Assembly (NCBI RefSeq): GCF_003854275.1
Contig: NZ_QTQP01000025.1
Span: forward strand, 1-64,000
DNA: 64,000 bases
Source: Burkholderia sp. Bp8963
GTDB lineage: Bacteria > Pseudomonadota > Gammaproteobacteria > Burkholderiales > Burkholderiaceae
Reading direction: 5' to 3'
This document shows, piece by piece, positions 25,893 through 34,704 of the stretch (within the stretch, counting starts at the first letter, position 1; every line of letters starts with the position of its first letter). The notes under the pieces are model-generated. The model ran no database searches, was not told the origin of the DNA, and saw only the letters and a program-made list of their open reading frames with translations. A program made the translations under genes and the position numbers.

Positions 25893-27092
25893 TCAGCGCG
25901 CGAAATGCAGCGCCGGCGTGAGCGGCGCACCTGCGTCGCTTTCGCCGTGCCGCACGACCCAGCGTTCCGCCGGCACGCCCGCGACCGCCGCCGCCGCGTT
26001 CGGCGCACGCACCGCGACGAAGGTCGCGCCGCAGCCGACCGCGAGCCCGTAACGGTCGATGCCGATCACGCGTGCACCCGCATGCGTCGCCATGTCGAGC
26101 GCGATGCCGAGGTCATCGTCGGCGTAGAAGCCCGAGCGATAGCCGACCAGCATCGCGCGCTGCAGCATGTCGCCGTTGCCGTACGGCCACCACGCGTCGC
26201 GGATGTTGTCGTTGCCCGCGAACACGTTCACGCCCGCCGCGCGCAGCTGGCGCACCGGCGGGAACGCGCAATCGCCCGGCGCGTTCGTCAGGATCGCGAC
26301 GCCGGCTTCGGCGAGCGCCGCGGCCGTGCGCGCGACGTCGTCGGCCGGCACTTCGCCGAGCGCGTACGCATGGCTCACCGCGACGCGTCCGCCGAGCCCC
26401 GCCGCGCGCGTGCGGGCCGCGATCCGCAGCAATTGCGCGATGCCGGTCTGCCCCGGCTCGTGCAGGTGGATGTCGAGCTTCGCGCCGCGCTTCTCGGCGA
26501 TCCCGAACAGGATGTCGAGCTGGCCGTCCGCGTCGCCGTCGAGCGTCGTCGGGTCGATCCCGCCAACCACGTCCGCGCCCTCGCGCACGGCCGCGTCGAG
26601 GATCTCCGCGGTGCCCGGGCACGACACGACGCCCGCCTGCGGAAACGCAACCAGCTCGATGTCGACGATTCCGCGCCATTGCTCGCGCGCGGCCATCACC
26701 GCGTGCAGGTTCGCGAGGCCGGTCGTCGCGTCGACGTCGACGTGGCTACGCATCGCGACGGTGCCGAACGCGGCCGCCTGCGCGATCAGCGCGTTCGCGC
26801 GCTCGACGATCGGCGGCGCGGCCGCGAGCAGCCGCTTCTCGACCGCGAGCCGCTCGCGCAGCGTCGCGACGGTTTCGTGCGGCACCCAGCGATCGCCGAC
26901 GAAGCTCTTGTCGAGATGGATGTGACCGTCGACGAAGCCGGGCAGCACGACCCGTCCGTCGAGATCGATCGTCTCGACGCCGGGCGCGGGTGCGCAGTCG
27001 GCGCCGATCGCGACGAAACGTCCGTCGCTGACGACGAGGTTCACGGGCTGGCCGTCCGCGTCGACGGCGTTGATGAAGATGCGATCAGTCAT
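25893..27092 (-). CDS. CodA-like amidohydrolase (second of pair)
   Basis: A 399-residue paralogue of the preceding gene with the same architecture: metal ligands H57-x-H59 in GHIHLDKS, His in SHAYALG and Asp in GNDNIRDAW, the last being closest to E. coli CodA. It is the first gene of the pair in transcription order. The two proteins share motif positions exactly but differ through most of the barrel, so they are probably an old duplication with divided substrates. Confidence 0.85.
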   Translation of the reverse strand: MTDRIFINAVDADGQPVNLVVSDGRFVAIGADCAPAPGVETIDLDGRVVLPGFVDGHIHLDKSFVGDRWVPHETVATLRERLAVEKRLLAAAPPIVERANALIAQAAAFGTVAMRSHVDVDATTGLANLHAVMAAREQWRGIVDIELVAFPQAGVVSCPGTAEILDAAVREGADVVGGIDPTTLDGDADGQLDILFGIAEKRGAKLDIHLHEPGQTGIAQLLRIAARTRAAGLGGRVAVSHAYALGEVPADDVARTAAALAEAGVAILTNAPGDCAFPPVRQLRAAGVNVFAGNDNIRDAWWPYGNGDMLQRAMLVGYRSGFYADDDLGIALDMATHAGARVIGIDRYGLAVGCGATFVAVRAPNAAAAVAGVPAERWVVRHGESDAGAPLTPALHFAR

Positions 27093-27432
27093 GGCACTGG
27101 GGCTGTGAGGCGGTCGCGACGCCGCGCCGGAACGGACAGGGGGGAAGAACCGCAGCGGGCGCGGGGCAACCGGGAGTGGGGAATCCGGTCACGATATCGG
27201 ACGCCGGTGCGCGGCGCCAATTAAATGTCGCGATGCCGCGCATTCGATTTCGTGATGCGTGGCGGGCCGTCCGGCCGGCCTTACGGAATCCCCGATTTAC
27301 GCGGCAACAGACTTTACACGTTGTTACCGGGCCGCTCCGGACGCGCCTGCAGCCATTCCTTATACTCACGCCGAGTTCGCCACCCCGTCCGATGATCCCC
27401 TCGGCGAACACGTTGCCGATGCAGGAAACACC
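27093..27432. other. Divergent intergenic region, no gene seen
   Basis: 340 bp between the amidohydrolase pair (leftward) and a lipoprotein (rightward). A TATACT hexamer at 27361-27366 could be the -10 for the lipoprotein gene; no matching -35 is obvious. No gene or clear operator otherwise. Confidence 0.4.
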
Positions 27433-28044
27433 ATGAAGCGCATGCCCTCCTCGAAGACCGTTCTGTTCGCCTCGCTCGTCGCCGTGGCGGCGCTCCCGCT
27501 GACCGCCTGCGTCGCGCCGGGCTATGGCTCGTATGGCGCGCAGGGCTATCCGCAGCAGCAGTACGCGCAGCCCGCGCAGCCAGCGTATTCGCAGCCTGGT
27601 TACGTGCAGCAGCCCGCCTATCAGCAACCCGCTTATCCGAACCAGGCGCCGTCTCCGTACGATTCGCAGTACGGCAACCAGCAGTACGGGAACCAGTACG
27701 GCACGCAATACGGCACGATCTCGAACATCCGCCCGGTCAGCAGCGCGGCCGCGCCGGCGGGCGTCGCCGGCACCGTGGTCGGCGCGCTGCTCGGCGGCGT
27801 GATCGGCAACCAGTTCGGCCGCGGCCACGGCCGCGATGCGGCGACCGTGATCGGCGCACTCGGCGGCGCGGTCGCGGGCAACCAGATCGGCCAGCAGATG
27901 GGTGCGCAGCAAGCGCCGAGCAGCTACCGGATCGACGTGCAGGTCAGCGACGGCTCGATGCGCTCGTTCGACGTGCCGACGCCGGGCGACCTGCGGCCGG
28001 GCGATCGCGTGCAGATCAACGGCAGCCAGCTGTCGCGGTATTGA
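27433..28044 (+). CDS. Glycine-zipper outer-membrane lipoprotein
   Basis: A 203-residue lipoprotein. The signal ends in LPLTAC (Cys26). Residues about 28-95 are low-complexity, rich in Tyr, Gln, Pro and Gly with repeats such as QPAYQQPAYP and YGNQYGTQYG. Residues about 112-158 are a glycine-zipper 2TM domain (VVGALLGGVIGNQFG, VIGALGGAVAGNQIG), as in SlyB/Pal-like proteins and the Rickettsia 17-kDa antigen. A C-terminal 45 residues form a small beta domain. Probably anchored in the outer membrane. Confidence 0.87.
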   Translation: MKRMPSSKTVLFASLVAVAALPLTACVAPGYGSYGAQGYPQQQYAQPAQPAYSQPGYVQQPAYQQPAYPNQAPSPYDSQYGNQQYGNQYGTQYGTISNIRPVSSAAAPAGVAGTVVGALLGGVIGNQFGRGHGRDAATVIGALGGAVAGNQIGQQMGAQQAPSSYRIDVQVSDGSMRSFDVPTPGDLRPGDRVQINGSQLSRY

Positions 28045-28140
28045 TTCGACGCGATCGCTGCCGGGCAGCCTGAGCTTTCCCGGCTTCTTCCTGAGCTTTC
28101 CTGATCGTTCCGCCTCTCGCCGACGCCCGGCGAATCTTCG

Positions 28141-29532
28141 TCACACGCGCTCGGCCTCGAGCGCGATCCGCGTCGACTGCGCGGCCGCCTGCAGGTGCAG
28201 GGACCGCCGGTAGATCACCGTCAGCACGACGAGCAGCGCACAGCCGACAACCAGCGAGCCGCGCGTCGACGGATCGATGCCGAGCATCACGAACACGAAC
28301 GCGACGAACGCGAGGCAGATCCACGACGTGACGCGCGCGCACGGCATGCGAAAGCGCGTCGTCACGTCGCGCGCGGCCATCACCTGCCGGAACCGCATGT
28401 GGGTCAGGATGATCATCGCCCAGATTACGACCACATCGAACGACAGCACCGACATCAGCCAGCCGAACACGCGCTCCGGAATCACGTAGTTCAGCAGCAC
28501 GCCGACCGACATGCACAGCACGGTCGCGCCCACCGCACGCGACGGCGAGCCGTGCGCGCCCAGCGTCGCGAACGGCGCCGGCGCGAGGCCGTGTTCCGCG
28601 AGGCTCACGAGCATGCGCGCGCCGCTGAACACCACGCAGTTGAAGCTCGACAGCGCGGCCGTCACGACGACGAAGTTGACGACGCCCGCCGCCTGCCGGA
28701 GCCCGAGCGACTCGAAGGTCGTCACGAACGGGCTGCCACGCGTGCCGAGCTCGTTCCACGGATAGAGCGCCATGATGATGAACAGCGCGCCGACATAGAA
28801 AATCAGGATCCGCCACAGCACCGAGTTGATCGCGCGCGGGATCACCTTCTGCGGCTCGCGCGCCTCGCCTGCAGTAATGCCGATCATCTCGACGCCCGCG
28901 AACGAATACGCGACGATCGGCAGTGCACTCACGAGCCCGAGCACGCCATGCGGGAACATGCCGCCGTGGCGCCACAGGTTCGACAGGCCGACCGGCACGC
29001 CGTGATGGCCGAGCCCCGTGAACACGATCAGCGCGCCGCCAGCGATCATCAGCAGGATCGTCGCGACCTTGATGAGTGCGAACCAGAACTCCAGCTCGCC
29101 GTACACCTTCACGTTGAGCAGGTTGAAGCCGGCGATCGCGACGATCGACGACACGACCCAGAGCCACTGCGGCACGTCCGGAAACCAGAATCCCATGTAG
29201 ATGCCGACCGCGGTGGTCTCCGCGACACCGACGCCGACCATGAGCATCCAGTAGATCCAGCCGACCAGGTAGCCGGCGAACGGCCCGAGGTATTCGAACG
29301 CATACGCGCCGAACGAGCCGGCCACCGGCCGGTGCACGGCCATCTCGCCGAGCGCGCGCATGATCAGGAAAATCATCGCGCCGCCGATCAGGTACGCGAC
29401 GAGCGCGCCGGGCCCGGCCGTCCTGATCGCGGAAGCCGAGCCGAGGAACAGGCCGACGCCGATGGCCATGCCGAGGGCCATGAACGAGATCTGGCGCGAA
29501 CTGAGGTCGCGTCGCATCGAGTGCTGTTGCAT
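28141..29532 (-). CDS. Amino-acid permease (AAT/APC family)
   Basis: A 463-residue transporter with twelve membrane helices. The N-terminus SRQISFMALGMAIGVGLFLG is the APC glycine-rich helix 1, and the SFAGVEMIGITAGEAREP motif of the AAT subfamily follows helix 6. Such permeases import neutral or aromatic amino acids with protons. GGAGA precedes the ATG at 29532. It lies downstream of the D-amino-acid dehydrogenase, so a D-amino acid or an amino acid racemised in the cell is a plausible substrate. The gap between them is filled by a 40-bp repeat array. Confidence 0.9.
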   Translation of the reverse strand: MQQHSMRRDLSSRQISFMALGMAIGVGLFLGSASAIRTAGPGALVAYLIGGAMIFLIMRALGEMAVHRPVAGSFGAYAFEYLGPFAGYLVGWIYWMLMVGVGVAETTAVGIYMGFWFPDVPQWLWVVSSIVAIAGFNLLNVKVYGELEFWFALIKVATILLMIAGGALIVFTGLGHHGVPVGLSNLWRHGGMFPHGVLGLVSALPIVAYSFAGVEMIGITAGEAREPQKVIPRAINSVLWRILIFYVGALFIIMALYPWNELGTRGSPFVTTFESLGLRQAAGVVNFVVVTAALSSFNCVVFSGARMLVSLAEHGLAPAPFATLGAHGSPSRAVGATVLCMSVGVLLNYVIPERVFGWLMSVLSFDVVVIWAMIILTHMRFRQVMAARDVTTRFRMPCARVTSWICLAFVAFVFVMLGIDPSTRGSLVVGCALLVVLTVIYRRSLHLQAAAQSTRIALEAERV

Positions 29533-29620
29533 GTTGTCTCCAAACGTTGATCGTCACGGTCCGCCGGATGGGTCGGCCGTTGGATGGGCAACCGGGATCG
29601 TGTCCGCGGTTGCCCCTGCT

Positions 29621-29770
29621 GCATGCGCGGCGCCGGATTCGGCAACCGCGCAAACCCGCTGCACGCACGGCGCCGGATTCGGCAGCCGTGCAAATCCTCT
29701 GCACGCTCGGCGCCGGATTCGGCGGCCTTGCAAACCCGCTGCACGGCGCCGGATTCAGCGGCCGTGCAGG
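29621..29770. repeat. 40-bp tandem repeat array grown from the 3' end of the dehydrogenase gene
   Basis: Units start at 29621, 29661 and 29701 (40 bp each) and a shorter one at 29741 that runs into the last codons and stop of the dehydrogenase gene (its 3' end is at 29755). Each unit contains GGCGCCGGATTC and the dyad GCCG-GATT-CGGC with outer ACGGC/GCCGT, so each can fold into a hairpin in RNA. The units are not identical (a few substitutions each), so the duplications are not recent. Confidence 0.85.
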
Positions 29771-31005
29771 AAGCGCTCGACCCGGAACGGCGTCGGGTCG
29801 ACGAACGGAGCTGCATCCATCATCAGGTCGGCGATCAGCCGGCCCGTCACGGGGCCGAGCGTGAAGCCGTGATGCGCGTGGCCGAACGCGAACCACAAAT
29901 CCTTGTGACGCGGCGCCGCGCCAATGACGGGCAGCATGTCCGGCGTGCACGGCCGGCGGCCGAGCCACGGCGCGCCGTCGACACGCGCGCCGAGCGGAAA
30001 CAGCCCGCGCGCGACCGGTTCGACCGCCGCGAGCTGCGTCGGCGTCGGCGGCGTGTCGCGATAGCCGAGCTCGACACCCGTCGTCAGCCGGATGCCGCGC
30101 GTCATCGGCGTGATCAGGAAGCCGCTGTCCGCGTCGAGCACCGGCTGGTTCAGCCGCGCGCCCGGCGCCGCCGCGTAGTGCATGTGATAGCCGCGCTTGA
30201 CCGCGAGCGGCAACCGGTAGCCGAGCCGCTCGCACAGCAGGTCCGACCACGGGCCGAGCGCGACGACGGCCGCGTGCGCCTCGATCGGGCCGCGCACGGT
30301 GTCGACCCGCCAGCCGTTCCCGGCCGTGAGCGTCAGCGCGTCGCCGGTCACGATGCTGCCGCCGAGCCGCTTGAAATGCCGCGCATAGGCGGTGACGAGC
30401 GCATGCGGATCGCTGATCGAATCGGATCCCGTGTAGCGCAGCGCGCCGATCAGCGCGGGGCTCAGGAACGGCTCCGCGTCGCGCAGCGCGGCCGCCTCGA
30501 GCGCTTCGAACGTCACGCCGTATTCGGCGCGCCAGCGTTCCGCGTTGCGGGTTTCGGCATCACGCGTCGCCGCGTGGCGGAACACCTTGAGCCAGCCGCC
30601 CTCGCGCAGCAGCGCATGCGCGCCCGCCGCGTCGATCAGCGCGCGGTGCTCGGTCACGCAGTGCTCGATGAGCGGCGCGTACGCGCGCGCAATCTCCGCA
30701 TGGCGCGCCGGATGGGAATTTCGCCAGTAGCGGTACAGGAACGGCATCAGCTTCGGCAGCGCGGCGACGTGATAGCGGACGTCGGGCGAGCGGTTGCACG
30801 CATACTTGAGCAGCGCGCCGAAGCCGCGTGGAAACGCGTACGGGTACACGCCTTCACGCTGGATCAGCCCGGCGTTGCCGAACGAGGTTTCGTTGCCGGG
30901 CGCCTTGCGGTCGACGAGCGCGACCGACAGGCCACGCTGTTGCAGGTGGACGGCCACGGACACGCCGATCATGCCGCCGCCCAGGACGAGCGTATCGAAC
31001 TTCAT
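29755..31005 (-). CDS. FAD-dependent D-amino-acid dehydrogenase (DadA-like)
   Basis: A 416-residue flavoprotein of the DAO superfamily. The N-terminal FAD motif is LVLGGGMIGVSVAVHL (GxGxxG), and the C-terminal GHAHHGFTLGPVTG closes the FAD-binding lobe. Size and layout match DadA-type dehydrogenases, which oxidise D-amino acids to 2-oxo acids through an imine and pass electrons to the quinone pool. AGGAG sits 8 nt before the ATG at 31005. It follows a relic of ridA and is divergent from an XRE-cupin regulator, typical of a small D-amino-acid catabolic operon. Confidence 0.85.
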   Translation of the reverse strand: MKFDTLVLGGGMIGVSVAVHLQQRGLSVALVDRKAPGNETSFGNAGLIQREGVYPYAFPRGFGALLKYACNRSPDVRYHVAALPKLMPFLYRYWRNSHPARHAEIARAYAPLIEHCVTEHRALIDAAGAHALLREGGWLKVFRHAATRDAETRNAERWRAEYGVTFEALEAAALRDAEPFLSPALIGALRYTGSDSISDPHALVTAYARHFKRLGGSIVTGDALTLTAGNGWRVDTVRGPIEAHAAVVALGPWSDLLCERLGYRLPLAVKRGYHMHYAAAPGARLNQPVLDADSGFLITPMTRGIRLTTGVELGYRDTPPTPTQLAAVEPVARGLFPLGARVDGAPWLGRRPCTPDMLPVIGAAPRHKDLWFAFGHAHHGFTLGPVTGRLIADLMMDAAPFVDPTPFRVERFLHGR

Positions 31006-31036
31006 GGAGGACTCCTGGATGCGCGCGGCGCCGGTG

Positions 31037-31105
31037 TCAGGCGAGCGCGATCACGAGCTGGCTCATGCGCGGGCCGGTCTGCAGACGTTTGATTTCACTG
31101 GACAT
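31037..31105 (-). pseudogene. Remnant of ridA (imine deaminase) with internal deletion
   Basis: A 22-residue frame starting at 31105. Its start, MSSEIKRLQTGPRMSQ, matches the N-terminus of RidA/YjgF proteins, whose normal length is near 115-130 residues. After about residue 16 it goes straight to LVIALA and a stop, which resembles the C-terminal beta strand of RidA. A deletion of roughly 90-100 codons is the simplest reading. The gene is placed exactly where ridA would stand, 31 bp upstream of the D-amino-acid dehydrogenase, which produces the imines RidA hydrolyses. Confidence 0.6.
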
Positions 31106-31287
31106 GGATTGCACCTTCGATGATCCGGCCACGATGGGCCGGTGGAATGACGGGGGTCGGGGTGTCGTCGCGCGATCCGGCGTCTGAACGGACGGGCCGG
31201 ACAGGCCGCCTTGCCGCTGGTTTCGTGCCGCCCGATGCTAGAGTTGCCATGACGCCCCACCGATGGCGATTTCGACGAAAATTATCA

Positions 31288-31313
31288 TATACGAGAAAAC
31301 GAATTCTCGTATA
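31288..31313. promoter_or_regulatory. Inverted repeat operator of the XRE-cupin regulator
   Basis: TATACGAGAA (31288-31297) and TTCTCGTATA (31304-31313) are exact reverse complements with a 6-nt spacer. A further degenerate half-site follows (ATACGAC, 31311-31317). It lies between the divergent D-amino-acid operon and the regulator and is the obvious binding site of the latter. Confidence 0.75.
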
Positions 31314-31361
31314 CGACAAAACCCGTATTCACGCCGCGCGTGCCCCGCGCCGAGTTTTCGC

Positions 31362-32000
31362 ATGCCCACATCCACCGACCCCGTTCCGCCGCCATCCGAC
31401 GCCGCCCCGCCGCAGCTCGACCACCAGACGGTCGGCGCGCGGCTGCGCGACGCGCGCAAGTCGCGCGGCCTGACTCTTGCGCAGCTTTCCGAGCGCTCCG
31501 GCATTGCGGTGTCGACGATTTCGAAGGCCGAGCGCGGCGACATCGCGCTTACCTACGACAAGTTCGCGGCACTGACGCACGCGCTCGCGCTCGACTTCGA
31601 CACGATGTTCGGCCGCCCGGCGCCCGCCGGCGCGATGACGCCGTCGTTCACGCCGGCGGGCCAGCAGATGGTCTACGACACGCCGAACTATGCGTACGGG
31701 ATGCTCGCGAACGACCTGACCGGCAAGCGGATGGTGCCCGTGCGCGGGCGGATTCATGCGCGCAAGCTGTCCGACTTTGCCGACTACATCCGGCACAGCG
31801 GCGAGGAGTTCGTGTTCGTGTTGAGCGGCGAGCTGGAACTGCGCTTCGAGAACGGCCATGCATTCCGGCTTGCGACCGGCGATAGCCTGTATTTCGACAG
31901 CTCGGTCGGGCATGTGTACCTGAGCCTCGGCGAAACCGATGCGGAAGTGCTCGCGTGCTGCGTCGACGGCGACGCGCGGCGGCCGCACGACGCGATCTGA
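31362..32000 (+). CDS. XRE-family regulator with C-terminal cupin
   Basis: A 212-residue protein: residues about 22-78 are an XRE helix-turn-helix (RKSRGLTLAQLSERSGIAVS, SKAERGDIALTYDKF) and residues about 125-205 a cupin sensor (EEFVFVLSGELELRFENG, GDSLYFDSSVGHVYL). Such proteins repress amino-acid catabolic genes and respond to a small metabolite. The start at 31362 is used because an earlier in-frame ATG at 31263 would put the operator inside the coding sequence. It is expected to control the divergent dehydrogenase-permease operon and itself. Confidence 0.88.
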   Translation: MPTSTDPVPPPSDAAPPQLDHQTVGARLRDARKSRGLTLAQLSERSGIAVSTISKAERGDIALTYDKFAALTHALALDFDTMFGRPAPAGAMTPSFTPAGQQMVYDTPNYAYGMLANDLTGKRMVPVRGRIHARKLSDFADYIRHSGEEFVFVLSGELELRFENGHAFRLATGDSLYFDSSVGHVYLSLGETDAEVLACCVDGDARRPHDAI

Positions 32001-32128
32001 AGCGGGCGGCGCCGCGTCATCGCGGCGCCTTCGATCGGCAACGCAGGCATTGCCGATTCCGATTAGCATGGACGTGCCCTGCGGCGCGCCGCGCCGCAGA
32101 TTCCGACGATCCACCAGACCAACGATAC

Positions 32129-32635
32129 ATGATCACGATCCGCCTGCTCGACGCCGCCGACGCGGCCCTGTTCCAGTCCCTGCGCCTCCTTGCGATCGAG
32201 ACGTCCCCGACCTCGTTCCTGCCAACCCGCGACGAACAGGCCGCGCTCTCCGTCGACGAAGTGGTGTCGCGCATTCGCCCGACGCCGGAGCTCGCGGTAT
32301 TCGGCGCGTTCGACGGCGACGCGCTCGTCGGCATCACCGGCGTGCGGCGCGATGCGCGTGTGCAGGTGCGCCACAAGGCGACGGTCTGGGGCGTATTCGT
32401 CGATCCGGCCTACCGTCGGCGCGGCATCGCCGAATCGCTACTCGACGCCGCCGTCGCGCACGCGGAACGCGCATGGCAGTGCGCGCAGCTGCTACTGTGC
32501 GTGAACGCGATCAACGAAGCAGCCAGGCGGCTCTACCTGTCGAAGGGATTCGCCCGGTTCGGCACCGAGCCGCGCTCGCTCTTCGTGAACGGCCAGTTCT
32601 ACGACGAGGAGCATATGGTGAAGGCGCTGGCGTAG
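32129..32635 (+). CDS. GNAT-family N-acetyltransferase
   Basis: A 168-residue single-domain acetyltransferase. The acetyl-CoA pyrophosphate-binding motif is VDPAYRRRGIAESLL (about residues 90-104; R/Q-x-x-G-x-A/G type), preceded by the beta4 strand TVWGVF. The N-terminal half shows the usual RLLDAADAALFQSLRLLAIE opening. Acceptor unknown. It stands alone between the XRE-cupin gene and the pilin remnant. Confidence 0.87.
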   Translation: MITIRLLDAADAALFQSLRLLAIETSPTSFLPTRDEQAALSVDEVVSRIRPTPELAVFGAFDGDALVGITGVRRDARVQVRHKATVWGVFVDPAYRRRGIAESLLDAAVAHAERAWQCAQLLLCVNAINEAARRLYLSKGFARFGTEPRSLFVNGQFYDEEHMVKALA

Positions 32636-32759
32636 TGTGCTACCCGTGGTGTGCGCACACGCACAATTTGGCGACGTCAGTTGATATACGTTGTCGAATG
32701 TTTATGCGCAAAAACTTTGGTAAATGGATGCGCCGGACGCGCGACGCGTCCGGCGTGCA

Positions 32760-33254
32760 TCACTTGCCGAACGGTGGTTCGCCCCGCTCCGGCAGCGTGT
32801 CGCCGCCCGCCGACGCGGCCGGCTCGAACATCAGCACCAGGCCACCGCTGTAGCTGCCGTTGGTGCTGACCGCGCCCTGCCGGATCGGCACATCGACGCT
32901 GATCTTCAGGTTGTGCACTTCGTCATAGCCATCGCTGCCCAGCTTGACCTGCGTGACCTTGCGGGGGGCGCCTTGCGCGATTTCGGCATCGCCTGCGTTG
33001 CTCGTCAGCGCAACCTTTGCATGGGTCATCTCGTAGTTGCCGTTCGACAGCTTCAGCGGTTGCATCAGCATGACATTGAAGTCGGGACGCTTCGTCCACA
33101 CACGCACCGGCAGCGTCTTGATGAACTTTTGTTGCGTATAGTCTTCCGCGTCCAGCTCGACCGTCCCGTACCAGGTCGAGCCGTCCGGTTTCGATACGTA
33201 AATGCTGTCGCCGCCCTTCGCTCTCTGCCCCGCCTGCCCGCGATGCTGCCCGCT
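32760..33254 (-). pseudogene. 5'-truncated CS1-type pilin-like gene
   Basis: An open frame from a stop at 33255-33257 to the end at 32760 that has no start codon with ribosome-binding site and no signal peptide. The readable part (about 150 residues from DSIYVSKPDGSTWYGTV onward) ends in SVDVPIRQGAVSTNGSYSGG and LVLMFEP. That pattern, with an early TLPVRVWT strand and a closing GxYSGxVxLxF strand, is that of CS1/CFA-type major pilins (CblA in Burkholderia). Normal pilins have a signal peptide and an N-terminal donor strand, both missing here. No chaperone or usher gene is near. Family match is by eye. Confidence 0.5.
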
Positions 33255-33330
33255 TCAGTAGTTCTTCCCCTGTTCATCCCCCCTCACGCCGCGCTATCGT
33301 GTCCATCACCTTCACAGCCAGGAGCCCAAC

Positions 33331-34689
33331 TTGCCTTCCCGCCACGGAGTCGACCTCACCCGCGCCCGCGCGCTGTTCGACCGCGAGCGCCAAGCGTTCA
33401 CCGAAGCGATGCCGACGTCCCGCACGTTGTCCGCGGAAGCGGCCGAGCATCTGCTGTTCGGTGTCCCGTTGCACTGGATGCAGGACTGGTCGACTCCGTT
33501 CTCGCTGTACGTGAAGGAAGCGCGCGGCGCGACCTTCACCGACGTAGACGGCCATCGCTACGTCGATTTCTGCCTCGGCGACACGGGCGCGATGTTCGGC
33601 CACGCGCCCGAACCCGTCGCGCGCGCGCTCGCGGAGCAGGCGACGCGCGGCTACACGACGATGCTGCCGAGCGAGGACGCGGCATGGGTGTCGCGCGACC
33701 TCGCGCGCCGATTCAAGCTGCCGGTCTGGCAGTTCGCATTGAGCGCCAGCGACGCGAACCGCTTCGTGCTCCGCTGGGCACGGGCGGCCACCGGCCGCAA
33801 CACGATCGTCGTGTTCAACGGCTGCTATCACGGCACGGTCGACGACGTGTTCGTCGATCTCGTCGACGGCCGCCCCGTGCAGCGCGACAGCCTGCTCGGC
33901 CAGGCGTATGACCTGCTCGCGAACACGCGCGTCGTCGAGTTCAACGATCTCGCGGCGCTCGAAGCGGCGCTGAAGGCGGGCGACGTCGCATGCGTGCTCG
34001 CCGAGCCTGCGATGACGAACATCGGCATGGTGCTGCCCGATCCCGGTTTCTGGGATGAAGCGCGCGCGCTGACGCGCCGCTACGGCACGCTGCTCTTGAT
34101 CGACGAGACGCACACGATCAGCAGCGGCCCGGGCGGCTATGCGGCCGCGCACGGGCTCGAACCGGACGCGCTGGTGGTCGGCAAGCCGATCGCCGGCGGC
34201 GTGCCGTGCGCGGTCTACGGATTCAGCGCGGCATTCGCGGAACGCGCGATACAGGCGAAGCTGAATGCGCCGCCCGGACATTCGGGCATCGGCACGACGC
34301 TCACCGCGAACATGCTCGCGATGCGAGCGACACGCGCGACGCTGGAGGAAGTCGCAACAGAAGCGGCGTACGCGCACATGTTCGAACTTGCCGCGCGGCT
34401 CGCGTCAGGTCTCGAGCAGGCGATCGCGAAACACGCGCTGCCGTGGTGCGTGACGCGCATCGGCGCGCGCACCGAGTTCCAGTTCGCACCGACACCGCCG
34501 CGCAACGGCACGATCGCGGGCCAGCAGCTCGACAGCGAGCTCGAGCACATCGTGCACCTGTATCTGCTGAACCGCGGCGTGCTGATCACGCCGTTCCACA
34601 ACATGATGCTCGTGTGTCCGGACACGACCGCGGCCGACGTCGACCGCCTGGTCGCGCAGTTCGATGCGTGTCTCGGGGAGCTGATTTGA
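33331..34689 (+). CDS. Class III aminotransferase (GSAM-like)
   Basis: A 452-residue PLP enzyme of fold type I, class III. The PLP lysine is K285 (VVGKPIAGGVP), with the ring-stacking Asp258 in LLIDETHT. The whole scaffold resembles glutamate-1-semialdehyde aminomutase and related aspartate-aminotransferase-family proteins. The phosphate-binding turn reads LSASDANRF instead of the usual SGTEA, so the substrate is probably unusual. The start is TTG at 33331 with AGGAG 7 nt upstream. It is not clustered with any pathway. Confidence 0.85.
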   Translation: MPSRHGVDLTRARALFDRERQAFTEAMPTSRTLSAEAAEHLLFGVPLHWMQDWSTPFSLYVKEARGATFTDVDGHRYVDFCLGDTGAMFGHAPEPVARALAEQATRGYTTMLPSEDAAWVSRDLARRFKLPVWQFALSASDANRFVLRWARAATGRNTIVVFNGCYHGTVDDVFVDLVDGRPVQRDSLLGQAYDLLANTRVVEFNDLAALEAALKAGDVACVLAEPAMTNIGMVLPDPGFWDEARALTRRYGTLLLIDETHTISSGPGGYAAAHGLEPDALVVGKPIAGGVPCAVYGFSAAFAERAIQAKLNAPPGHSGIGTTLTANMLAMRATRATLEEVATEAAYAHMFELAARLASGLEQAIAKHALPWCVTRIGARTEFQFAPTPPRNGTIAGQQLDSELEHIVHLYLLNRGVLITPFHNMMLVCPDTTAADVDRLVAQFDACLGELI

Positions 34690-34704
34690 GCCGATGATAC
34701 GGTT

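Noticed and set aside
29621..29770. Possible CRISPR array from regularly spaced 40-bp units
   Set aside because: Units are contiguous with no unique spacers, and no cas gene is near; it is a tandem duplication.
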